A stretch of DNA of 9,611 bases from Pseudolabrys sp. (GTDB lineage Bacteria; Pseudomonadota; Alphaproteobacteria; Rhizobiales; Xanthobacteraceae): assembly GCA_029945495.1 (NCBI GenBank), contig JAQSCR010000533.1:1-9611 (forward strand), written 5' to 3'. The notes beneath the pieces were generated by a model. That model made no database searches. It worked only from the letters and a program-made list of their open reading frames with translations, and was not told where the DNA came from. A program made the position numbers and the translations under genes. Below are positions 1 to 6,267 of the stretch, piece by piece (positions within the stretch are counted from its first letter, which is position 1; each line of letters opens with the position of its first letter).

Positions 1-68
1 GTGCTTTTAAGGGACGAAAGCGCCCCTCCTTGGCTATTCAACCCCTGCCGGACCTAAAGTGATCGACC
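1..68. other. Upstream region of ppdK, no recognisable gene
   Basis: Two forward frames are open from the window edge (one stops at 55-57, the other at 60-62), but neither short tail resembles a protein I know, so the end of an upstream gene cannot be claimed. An imperfect hairpin lies at 10-27: AGGG pairs with CCCT, one A-C mismatch, then CG pairs with CG around an AAAG loop. It has no T-run after it on the plus strand. No convincing -35/-10 pair or strong ribosome binding site is visible before the ATG at 69. Confidence 0.3.
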
Positions 69-2891
69 ATGGCCAAACGAAAAACCGTCAAATCCACCAA
101 GAAGACCGCAAAAGCCGCCCCTGCGCGCAAATCCGCCGCTAAAAAGGCGAAAAAACCAGCCGCGAAGGCGCAAAAGGCCAAGCCACAGCAGGCCGATGCC
201 GCGCCAAGCGCCAAGGGTAAATGGGTCTATGCCTTCGGCGGCGGCAAGGCCGAGGGCAAGCCGCAGATGCGCAATCTGCTAGGCGGCAAGGGCGCAGGCC
301 TCGCGGAAATGGCGAACCTGGGCCTGCCGGTACCGCCGGGCTTCACCATCACCACGGAAGTCTGCACCTATTATTACGCCAACAAGCAGCAGTATCCGAA
401 GGAAATGAAGGCGCAGGTCGACAAGGCGCTGACGCAGGTCGGCAAAATCACCGGCAAGATTTTCGGCGACAAGGTCAATCCGCTGCTCGTTTCGGTGCGC
501 TCCGGCGCGCGCGCGTCGATGCCGGGCATGATGGATACCGTGCTCAATCTCGGCCTCAACGACGAAACCGTCGAAGCTTTGGCGAAGAAATCCGGCGACC
601 GCCGTTTCGCCTATGACAGCTATCGCCGCTTCATCACCATGTATTCCGACGTCGTGCTCGGCGTCGGCCACGAACATTTCGAGGAGTTGCTCGACATCCA
701 CAAGGAGCGTCAGGGCTACAGTCTCGACACTGATCTCACCGCCGACGACTGGGCGGACCTGGTCGTGAAATACAAGAAGCGCGTCAAGGACGAGCTCGGC
801 CAAGGCTTCCCGCAGGATCCGCACGCGCAGCTGTGGGGCGCGATCGGCGCGGTGTTCGGCTCGTGGATGAACCAGCGCGCCAATACCTATCGCCGCCTGC
901 ATAACATTCCGGAAAGCTGGGGCACCGCCGTCAACGTGCAGGCGATGGTGTTCGGCAATATGGGCGAGACGTCGGCCACCGGCGTCGCCTTCACCCGCAA
1001 TCCGTCGACCGGCGAGAAGAAACTCTACGGCGAATTCCTCATCAACGCGCAGGGAGAGGACGTCGTCGCCGGCATCCGCACGCCGCAGGAAATTTCCGAA
1101 GCCGCGCGCCTGGAGGCCGGCTCCGACAAGCCGTCGATGGAAGCCACGCTGCCGAAGGCCTATGCCGAGCTGACGCGCATCTACAACGCGCTCGAGCGGC
1201 ATTACCGCGACATGCAGGATCTCGAATTCACGGTCGAGCAGGGCAAGCTGTGGATGCTGCAGACCCGATCCGGCAAGCGCACCGCCAAGGCGTCGCTGCG
1301 CATCGCGGTCGAACTCGCCAATGAAGGCCTCATCAGCAAGAACGAAGCGGTGCTGCGCGTCGATCCGCTGTCGCTCGACCAATTGCTGCATCCGACCATC
1401 GATCCGAAGGCGCATCGCCATGTGATCGCGACCGGCCTGCCGGCTTCGCCCGGCGCTGCCACCGGCGAAATCGTCTTCTCGTCCGACGAAGCCGCGCAGC
1501 TCAAGTCAGACGGCCGCAAGGTCGTGCTGGTGCGCGTCGAAACGTCGCCGGAAGACATTCACGGCATGCACGCGGCCGAGGGCATTCTCACCACGCGCGG
1601 CGGCATGACCTCGCACGCTGCCGTCGTCGCGCGCGGCATGGGCAAGCCCTGCGTCTCCGGCGCCGGCCAGATCCGCGTCGATTACGCCGCCGGCACCATG
1701 GTGGCGGGCGGCAAGACCTTTCGGAAGGGCGACTACATCACCGTCGACGGCTCCACCGGGCAGGTGCTGGAAGGCAAGGTCAACATGATCGAGCCGCAGC
1801 TGTCGGGCGAGTTCTCGACCCTGATCGGCTGGGCCGACAAAGTGCGCAAGCTCGGCGTGCGCGCCAATGCCGACACGCCGACGGACGCGAAAGCCGCCGT
1901 GCGTTTCGGCGCCGAAGGCATCGGCCTGTGTCGCACCGAGCATATGTTCTTCGAAGGAGAGCGCATCCAGGCGGTGCGCGAGATGATCCTGTCCGACGAC
2001 GAGCCGTCGCGCCGCACCGCGCTCGCCAAGCTGTTGCCGATGCAGCGTGCCGATTTCGTCGAGCTGTTCGAGATCATGGATGGCCGCCCGGTCACCATCC
2101 GTCTGCTCGATCCGCCGCTGCACGAATTCCTGCCGCATGGCGACGCGGAAATCGCCGAAGTTGCCGCCGCCATGGGCGTCGAGGTCAGGAAGATCGCCGA
2201 CCGCGCGCGTGAGCTGCACGAATTCAATCCGATGCTCGGCTTCCGCGGCTGCCGCATCGCCATCGCCTATCCGGAAATCGCCGAGATGCAGGCGCGCGCC
2301 ATTTTCGAGGCGGCGGCCGATGTCGGCAAGCGCACCGGCAAGCGGGTGCATCCGGAAGTGATGGTGCCGCTGATCGCGACCCGCGCCGAATTCGATCTGG
2401 TCAAGGCGCGCATCGACGCCATGGCCGCGGCGGTGACCAAGGAAACCGGCGCCAAGCTGACTTACGACGTCGGCACCATGATCGAGCTGCCGCGCGCCTG
2501 TCTGAAGGCCGGCGAGATCGCCGAGACCGCGGAGTTCTTCTCGTTCGGCACCAACGACCTGACGCAGACCACGTTCGGCATTTCGCGCGACGACGCGGCG
2601 AGCTTCCTCGGCTTCTACACCGCGCGCGGCATCCTGACGTCCGATCCGTTCGTGTCGATCGACCGCGAGGGCGTCGGTGAACTGGTCAAGATCGGCATCG
2701 AGCGCGGCCGCAAGGTGCGCCCGAAATTGAAGGTCGGCATCTGCGGCGAACATGGCGGCGACCCGGCTTCGGTGGCGTTCTGCCACGAGGCCAAGCTCGA
2801 TTACGTGTCGTGCTCGCCGTTCCGCGTGCCGATCGCGCGGCTATCGGCCGCGCAGGCGGCGCTTGGCAAAACGGCGGCAAGCCAGGCATGA
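69..2891 (+). CDS. ppdK: Pyruvate phosphate dikinase with Lys/Ala-rich N-terminal extension
   Basis: PPDK (EC 2.7.9.1) reversibly converts pyruvate, ATP and phosphate to PEP, AMP and pyrophosphate in the cytoplasm. Domains in the 940-residue product: a basic tail (1-50); the ATP-grasp nucleotide-binding domain (about 51-400; GGKGAG with Lys74, Arg144 in SVRSGAR, QTRSGKR near 400); the swivelling phosphohistidine domain (about 450-560; GGMTSHAAVVAR with catalytic His516); and the C-terminal PEP/pyruvate TIM barrel (about 575-935). Barrel residues Arg622, Arg678, Asp681, Glu806, Asn829 and Cys892 all sit exactly 61 positions after the known Clostridium symbiosum active-site residues, as does His516, so this half aligns without a net gap. 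Thr514, two residues before His516, is where the PPDK regulatory protein acts in relatives. The core is about 880 residues, the usual length. There is no in-frame ATG, GTG or TTG between Met1 and Met67, which already lies in the core, so the tail should be translated. The stop overlaps the next gene's ATG. Confidence 0.97.
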   Translation: MAKRKTVKSTKKTAKAAPARKSAAKKAKKPAAKAQKAKPQQADAAPSAKGKWVYAFGGGKAEGKPQMRNLLGGKGAGLAEMANLGLPVPPGFTITTEVCTYYYANKQQYPKEMKAQVDKALTQVGKITGKIFGDKVNPLLVSVRSGARASMPGMMDTVLNLGLNDETVEALAKKSGDRRFAYDSYRRFITMYSDVVLGVGHEHFEELLDIHKERQGYSLDTDLTADDWADLVVKYKKRVKDELGQGFPQDPHAQLWGAIGAVFGSWMNQRANTYRRLHNIPESWGTAVNVQAMVFGNMGETSATGVAFTRNPSTGEKKLYGEFLINAQGEDVVAGIRTPQEISEAARLEAGSDKPSMEATLPKAYAELTRIYNALERHYRDMQDLEFTVEQGKLWMLQTRSGKRTAKASLRIAVELANEGLISKNEAVLRVDPLSLDQLLHPTIDPKAHRHVIATGLPASPGAATGEIVFSSDEAAQLKSDGRKVVLVRVETSPEDIHGMHAAEGILTTRGGMTSHAAVVARGMGKPCVSGAGQIRVDYAAGTMVAGGKTFRKGDYITVDGSTGQVLEGKVNMIEPQLSGEFSTLIGWADKVRKLGVRANADTPTDAKAAVRFGAEGIGLCRTEHMFFEGERIQAVREMILSDDEPSRRTALAKLLPMQRADFVELFEIMDGRPVTIRLLDPPLHEFLPHGDAEIAEVAAAMGVEVRKIADRARELHEFNPMLGFRGCRIAIAYPEIAEMQARAIFEAAADVGKRTGKRVHPEVMVPLIATRAEFDLVKARIDAMAAAVTKETGAKLTYDVGTMIELPRACLKAGEIAETAEFFSFGTNDLTQTTFGISRDDAASFLGFYTARGILTSDPFVSIDREGVGELVKIGIERGRKVRPKLKVGICGEHGGDPASVAFCHEAKLDYVSCSPFRVPIARLSAAQAALGKTAASQA

Positions 2892-3178
2892 CCCGGACCA
2901 TGACCACCGAACGGATCTTCATCGTCTATACGCTCGTCGTCGGCCTCGCGGTCGGCGGCGTGCTGGTGCTGGTGCCGCAGAGTCGCACCATCGGCCTGGA
3001 GCCCTATTTCTGGGTGCTGATCGCATTGGCACTGTTCGAGGCGGTGGCTTATGCCTGGCCCGGCCGCACGCCGGGGCCGCTGATCTCGATGCCGGCCCGC
3101 GTTATCGGCTTCGTCATCGCGCTGGCGCTGATGTATTTCATCCCGGTCGCTGCCGGCATCGAAGTGAAAAACTTCTAG
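2888..3178 (+). CDS. Small three-helix inner-membrane protein of unknown function
   Basis: This 96-residue protein is not one I recognise. It has three hydrophobic stretches, residues about 10-29, 40-57 and 70-88, joined by short loops, with a Trp-Pro-Gly-Arg turn after helix two; it should lie in the inner membrane. The chosen ATG at 2888 overlaps the ppdK stop as ATGA, the classic arrangement for translational coupling. A second ATG at 2900 is also possible and would remove four residues; the frame is open further upstream inside ppdK, but a longer N-terminus there would only be ppdK read out of frame. No strong ribosome binding site is visible, consistent with coupling. Its stop codon shares CTAG with the stop of the opposite-strand chemoreceptor, leaving no room for a terminator. 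I infer only that it is co-transcribed with ppdK; a link to pyruvate/PEP metabolism is not shown. Confidence 0.8.
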   Translation: MTRTMTTERIFIVYTLVVGLAVGGVLVLVPQSRTIGLEPYFWVLIALALFEAVAYAWPGRTPGPLISMPARVIGFVIALALMYFIPVAAGIEVKNF

Positions 3179-4557
3179 ACGGCGACTTTGGCGAGGAAGT
3201 CCTCGACCTCGAGCCGCAGATTGCCGACCGCGGCTTCCACCGTCTGCGAAGCGTCGCGCACGACATCGGCCGACACCCGCGTCTCGCTCGCGGCGCCAAC
3301 CACCTCGCTCAAAACTTCGACGACGTGACCGGAGCCTTTCGCCGCGCTGGCGACGTTGTGCGAGATTTCGCCGGTCGCCGAGCTCTGCTCCTCGACCGCG
3401 GCGGCCACCGCGGTGGTGTATTGGTTGATCTCGTGCATGCGGCCGGCAATCTTGCGAATGGCCTCGACCGCGCCGCCGGTTGATTGCTGCACGGCCAGGA
3501 TGTGGCTGGCGATTTCCTCGGTCGCCTTGGCGGTCTGCACCGCCAGCGATTTCACTTCCGCGGCGACCACCGCGAAACCGCGGCCGGCCTCTCCGGCGCG
3601 CGCCGCCTCGATGGTGGCGTTGAGCGCCAAGAGATTGGTCTGCCCGGCGATGTCGCGGATCAGCTTGACGACGTCGCCGATCTTCTGCGCGCCGGCGGCA
3701 AGGCCGGCGATCTCGCTGTCGGTCGATCTGGCTTCGTCGGTCGCCAGCCGGACGATGTCGCTGGTCTGCGTGAGCTGGCGGCTGATCTCGGAAATCGACT
3801 GCGACAATTCCTCGGCAGCGACCGCGGCGGTCTCGACATTGGCGCTGGCTTCATTGAACGCCTGCACCGCGCCGTCGGCGCGCTGCGAAGTCTTGTCGGA
3901 CGAGCCGATCAGGCTGTCGGCGGTCGCGCGCATGGCGGTGGCGCTACCGCTGACGCGCGACAGCAATTGCTCGACCAGCGGCCGGAACGAGGCGATCGCC
4001 GCTTCGACGGCGGCGCGGCGCTGTTCATGATCGAGAATCGCGGCGCGTTCTTCCTCGGCGCGGCGCTGTTCGGTGACGTCCTCGTGGGTCGAAACCCAGC
4101 CGCCGTCCGGCAGCGGTTCGTTCTTGTTCAGAACAATGCGGCCGTCGCTCGCCGCCACGTAATTCGGCGTGCTGTTCCGTTTGCCGATGCCGTCGAGGAT
4201 TCGCTTGCAATAGGCATCGACGTCGGTCGTCAGCAGGCCGGTGTCGACGCGATGCTGGATCAACTCGTGCAGCGAACAGCCCGGCTTCACGATCTCCGGC
4301 GACAACTTGTACATGTCGAGATAGCGCTGATTCAGCAAGGTGATGCGGCCGTGCGCATCGAACATGCTGAGGCCCTGCGACATATTGTTGAGCGCGGCCG
4401 ACAGCCGCCGGTTCTGCGCACCCCGGCGCCGCAACATAACCGCGATCAACAGCAGCGCCGCGAGGCCCAGGCCCAGCAATAGCGGAGCATGGCTGGCCAG
4501 TGTGGTAGCGACGTCCTGAAGGGGCATGCCGGCTCGCTGGTAAGGATCCACCGGCAT
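3175..4557 (-). CDS. Methyl-accepting chemotaxis-like protein with PAS sensor
   Basis: A membrane-anchored chemoreceptor-type signal transducer of 460 residues if the ATG at 4557 is used. Order: one membrane helix (about 20-42) followed by an Arg-Arg-Arg stop; a PAS domain of the PAS-7 type (about 50-165; begins near NNMSQGLSMFD, ends in the VSTHEDVTEQRR linker); and the long coiled-coil signalling domain (about 190-455). The hairpin tip that binds CheA/CheW is well conserved (GQTNLLALNATIEAARAGE, residues about 305-323). A VEEQSSA stretch near residue 390 looks like a methylation site. There is no periplasmic ligand domain and no visible HAMP, so sensing is probably cytoplasmic through the PAS pocket, ligand unknown. 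No C-terminal CheR-tethering pentapeptide is seen. The start is uncertain: GTG 4566, ATG 4557 and ATG 4527 are all in frame and none has a good ribosome binding site; all keep the membrane helix. It diverges from the hydrolase gene. Confidence 0.9.
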   Translation of the reverse strand: MPVDPYQRAGMPLQDVATTLASHAPLLLGLGLAALLLIAVMLRRRGAQNRRLSAALNNMSQGLSMFDAHGRITLLNQRYLDMYKLSPEIVKPGCSLHELIQHRVDTGLLTTDVDAYCKRILDGIGKRNSTPNYVAASDGRIVLNKNEPLPDGGWVSTHEDVTEQRRAEEERAAILDHEQRRAAVEAAIASFRPLVEQLLSRVSGSATAMRATADSLIGSSDKTSQRADGAVQAFNEASANVETAAVAAEELSQSISEISRQLTQTSDIVRLATDEARSTDSEIAGLAAGAQKIGDVVKLIRDIAGQTNLLALNATIEAARAGEAGRGFAVVAAEVKSLAVQTAKATEEIASHILAVQQSTGGAVEAIRKIAGRMHEINQYTTAVAAAVEEQSSATGEISHNVASAAKGSGHVVEVLSEVVGAASETRVSADVVRDASQTVEAAVGNLRLEVEDFLAKVAV

Positions 4558-4579
4558 AGTGAGCACCAGCGATTGCGAT

Positions 4580-4587
4580 ATGGTTAA
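4580..4587 (-). promoter_or_regulatory. CtrA-type half site TTAACCAT before the chemoreceptor
   Basis: Read on the minus strand, 4587-4580 is TTAACCAT, an exact match to the short CtrA recognition motif known from alphaproteobacteria. It sits in an AT-rich island of a GC-rich region and ends 22 bases before the ATG at 4557. If it acts at a promoter here, transcription may begin so close to 4557 that the downstream ATG at 4527 would be the true start. An 8-bp match alone is weak; the position between divergent genes and the second motif at 4664 add some weight. Confidence 0.35.
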
Positions 4588-4663
4588 TTATAACGTCGAA
4601 AAGGTTGCGGCCGGGTCGGCGAGCAACCGCTGCGAGGCCTGCGGCATTAGCGCATTCTCAAGG

Positions 4664-4679
4664 TTAACCACCCCATAAC
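4664..4679 (+). promoter_or_regulatory. CtrA-like site TTAA-N7-ATAAC before the hydrolase
   Basis: The sequence TTAA, seven bases, ATAAC differs by one base from the CtrA consensus TTAA-N7-TTAAC. It starts with TTAACCA, so it also nearly contains the short form. It lies about 60 bp before the proposed GTG start of the cell-wall hydrolase, a plausible promoter position. That CtrA controls it is inference; CtrA is known to regulate motility, cell-cycle and envelope genes in this class. Confidence 0.35.
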
Positions 4680-4705
4680 GAAACCTGTCGCATTGTCCGC
4701 GTCGG

Positions 4706-4721
4706 GACGGCTTTCGCCGTC
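4706..4721. other. Perfect 6-bp hairpin in the hydrolase leader
   Basis: GACGGC pairs with GCCGTC around TTTC (plus strand) or GAAA (minus strand, a GNRA-type loop). It ends 17 bases before the GTG at 4739, and the intervening bases are G/T-rich without a Shine-Dalgarno sequence. It could affect translation of the hydrolase or be incidental; no T-run follows, so it does not look like a terminator. Confidence 0.3.
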
Positions 4722-4738
4722 GTTCGTTGTGGTGTTGT

Positions 4739-6043
4739 GTGAGCAGAGTCAGTCACAGGTCAGTAAAGCGCCGTCGGCGCGGTTTGGCGTCGTCGCGGCT
4801 GGTGCGAACCGGGCTGGGCGCGCTGGCGATCGCGCTGCTGCCCAATGCCATCGGCTTCCAGGATCTGGGCGCGCTGCTGGCGCGTCAGCCGGCGGTCGCC
4901 GAGCGTGCGCGGGAGCACCTGATCGCCTCGCCCTTCGGCACCATTCACGCCGCCATGTTCTCGATGCCGCGCCCGGTCGGCACCGCGATCCCGCCGCCGC
5001 CGCTCTATGCGCTGGCGAATTTTGATCCCGGCGATATTGCCGGCTCGATCGGCGCGCAGCCGCTCGGCGATCCGAACGCGCCGCTGCGGTTCCCGACCGT
5101 CAACCGCAAAGGCAAACGCGACTCGCTTGCCTCGCGCGCGCGCGCGCCGATGCCGCCGTTGCCGCACATCGACGTCGCATCGGCGCCGTCCGCCGACGTC
5201 ACGCAAAAGGCGCAAGACCGTATCCACGACCGCATCCCAGACCGCTTCGACGCCGCGCAGCCGGTCGATCTGTCGCCGCGCCCGGCAAAGCCGGCCTCGC
5301 AGGTTTTCAAGAATCAGGAGATCGACGCCGAGGATGTCTACTTCGACGCCGATCCGCTGATGGCAAAGCGCGAACGCATCGCGCCGTGGGCGCCGGGCGA
5401 AGCGCCGGTCATCCTGGCTCTGGTCGATCCCGACATCAAACAATCGGCGATTGCGCCGCCACAGCCGGGCGCCATTGCGCAAGAAGGCCAGAGCATCGCC
5501 AGCAAAGGCGTGGTGACCGGCGTCGATGCGCACCCGCGTTCGCCGGCCGAGCGGCTGAAGCTTGCCGGCGCGGCGCGCGTCAAAGCCGAGAAGTGTCTCG
5601 CCAACGCCATCTATTTCGAAGCGCGCGACGAGCCGGTGCGTGCGCAGATCGCGGTCGCGCAGGTCGTGCTGAACCGGACCTTCTCGCCGTATTATCCCAA
5701 CGACGTGTGTGGCGTCGTCTATCAGAACGACCATCGCCGTCTGGCGTGCCAGTTCACCTTTGCCTGCGACGGCAAATCGAAGGCGATCACCGAGCCGGAT
5801 GCCTGGGAGCGGGCCGAGAGGATCGCGCGCGACACGCTCGACGGTAAATTGTGGATGCCGGATGTCGCCAAGTCGACGCACTATCACGACGATTGGGCGC
5901 ATCCGAACTGGGTGCGCGAGATGAAGAAGATGGACAAGCTCGGCGGGCTGATCTTCTACCGGCCGCGCAACTGGGGCGACGGCGCCGACGAGCCGAGCTG
6001 GGGCAACGCTAAGACCACGGCGGCTGAGGTCAAAAAGCTGTGA
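4739..6043 (+). CDS. SleB-type cell-wall hydrolase with long N-terminal stalk
   Basis: A predicted peptidoglycan hydrolase (Hydrolase_2 / SleB family) of 434 residues. The N-terminus is basic (about residues 7-23, with an RRRR run) and followed by a hydrophobic stretch (about 27-40), giving a signal anchor or uncleaved signal peptide. Residues about 45-275 are a Pro/Ala/Asp-rich low-complexity stalk with no recognised fold. The catalytic domain lies at about 282-412: AIYFEARDE carries the expected catalytic Glu at about residue 294, followed by VVLNR, CGVVYQ, the CQFTFACDG segment with two cysteines, and STHYHDDW. In spore formers SleB is a cortex-lytic lytic transglycosylase; here, in a non-sporulating organism, remodelling of vegetative peptidoglycan is the likely role, by inference. 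The start is uncertain: GTG 4739 gives a normal basic signal anchor, TTG 4727 would add four residues (WCC-containing), and neither has a clear ribosome binding site. A GC-rich hairpin lies just after the stop. Confidence 0.88.
   Translation: MSRVSHRSVKRRRRGLASSRLVRTGLGALAIALLPNAIGFQDLGALLARQPAVAERAREHLIASPFGTIHAAMFSMPRPVGTAIPPPPLYALANFDPGDIAGSIGAQPLGDPNAPLRFPTVNRKGKRDSLASRARAPMPPLPHIDVASAPSADVTQKAQDRIHDRIPDRFDAAQPVDLSPRPAKPASQVFKNQEIDAEDVYFDADPLMAKRERIAPWAPGEAPVILALVDPDIKQSAIAPPQPGAIAQEGQSIASKGVVTGVDAHPRSPAERLKLAGAARVKAEKCLANAIYFEARDEPVRAQIAVAQVVLNRTFSPYYPNDVCGVVYQNDHRRLACQFTFACDGKSKAITEPDAWERAERIARDTLDGKLWMPDVAKSTHYHDDWAHPNWVREMKKMDKLGGLIFYRPRNWGDGADEPSWGNAKTTAAEVKKL
5133..5146. repeat. (CG)7 dinucleotide run inside the hydrolase stalk
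   Basis: Seven uninterrupted CG dinucleotides encode part of an Ser-Arg-Ala-Arg-Ala stretch of the low-complexity stalk. Such a run could slip during replication or adopt Z-form DNA, but in a genome this GC-rich it may be chance. Confidence 0.4.
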
Positions 6044-6048
6044 CTTGT

Positions 6049-6064
6049 CGGGCCGGGCGGCCCG
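6049..6064 (+). terminator. GC-rich hairpin just after the hydrolase stop
   Basis: CGGGCC, loop GGGC, GGCCCG begins five bases after the hydrolase stop codon. The position suits a transcription end, but no T-run follows, so it is at best a weak intrinsic terminator or a 3'-end stabilising structure. Confidence 0.3.
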
Positions 6065-6162
6065 GCGCCGCCGTCGCGCGGAACCCGCATTTTGCCGATA
6101 AAGCCTGCGATTTCGGCCCTGGGGGCGCCGCCGAGCCATGCGCGGGGTAAATGACTTCGATC

Positions 6163-6174
6163 ACGAATATTCGT
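6163..6174. promoter_or_regulatory. 12-bp perfect palindrome ACGAATATTCGT, candidate operator
   Basis: A perfect palindrome in the gap before the MFS gene, about 95 bp before its start codon, with an AT core in otherwise GC-rich sequence. This suits a dimeric repressor or activator site. No regulator gene is in the window and I do not recognise the motif as a specific family's site. Confidence 0.3.
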
Positions 6175-6189
6175 TTCAGAACAGGTCGC

Positions 6190-6204
6190 GAACACACTAT
6201 GTTC
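6190..6204. promoter_or_regulatory. Inverted repeat GAACA-N5-TGTTC, candidate operator
   Basis: Two 5-bp arms separated by five bases form a 15-bp dyad 16 bases after the palindrome at 6163-6174. The two dyads together suggest a regulatory region for the MFS gene. The cognate regulator is unknown. Confidence 0.25.
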
Positions 6205-6214
6205 CGCGTCCTGG

Positions 6215-6232
6215 CGCGCGATCTGTCGCGCG
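6215..6232 (+). other. 7-bp hairpin in the MFS leader
   Basis: CGCGCGA pairs with TCGCGCG around TCTG, followed by ATTCTTTAAG. The same bases also read as a direct repeat of CGCGCGAT with a 12-base period. It ends 35 bases before the start codon, so it could act as a leader structure or weak attenuator; the T-content after it is modest. Confidence 0.25.
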
Positions 6233-6256
6233 ATTCTTTAAGTAGCCCATACCAGC

Positions 6257-6260
6257 GGAG
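6257..6260 (+). promoter_or_regulatory. Ribosome binding site GGAG for the MFS gene
   Basis: GGAG lies seven bases before the ATG at 6268. This decides the start: the in-frame ATGs at 6151 and 6199 have poorer upstream sequence, and translation from them would read through the dyads and hairpin of the gap. Confidence 0.65.
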
Positions 6261-6267
6261 CGACCCT

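Noticed and set aside
30..58. TTGGCT-N17-CCTAAA as a ppdK promoter
   Set aside because: The match to the -10 and -35 consensus is poor and would give an almost leaderless transcript.
1506..2786. A 426-residue minus-strand open frame opposite ppdK, and another at 279-1421
   Set aside because: Both have low-complexity Arg/His/Asp/Ala composition and lie opposite a certain gene with all catalytic residues intact.
3484..4482. A 332-residue plus-strand open frame opposite the chemoreceptor
   Set aside because: It is a shadow frame with unnatural composition; the minus-strand PAS and signalling domains are unmistakable.
6064..6133. Direct repeat GGCGCCGCCG at 6064-6073 and 6124-6133
   Set aside because: Ten GC-only bases repeated once at 60-base spacing is expected by chance at this base composition.
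4760..6139. A 459-residue minus-strand open frame opposite the hydrolase
   Set aside because: It is an Arg-rich shadow of the hydrolase gene with no domain or start signal.
6190..6204. GAAC-N7-GTTC as a LexA (SOS) box
   Set aside because: The alphaproteobacterial LexA site is a direct repeat, GTTC-N7-GTTC, not this inverted form, and an MFS carrier is not a typical SOS gene; kept only as an unassigned dyad.
6151..6267. N-terminal extension of the MFS protein from ATG 6151 or 6199
   Set aside because: These starts lack a good ribosome binding site, the added residues are not family-like, and the region holds dyads and a hairpin typical of a leader.
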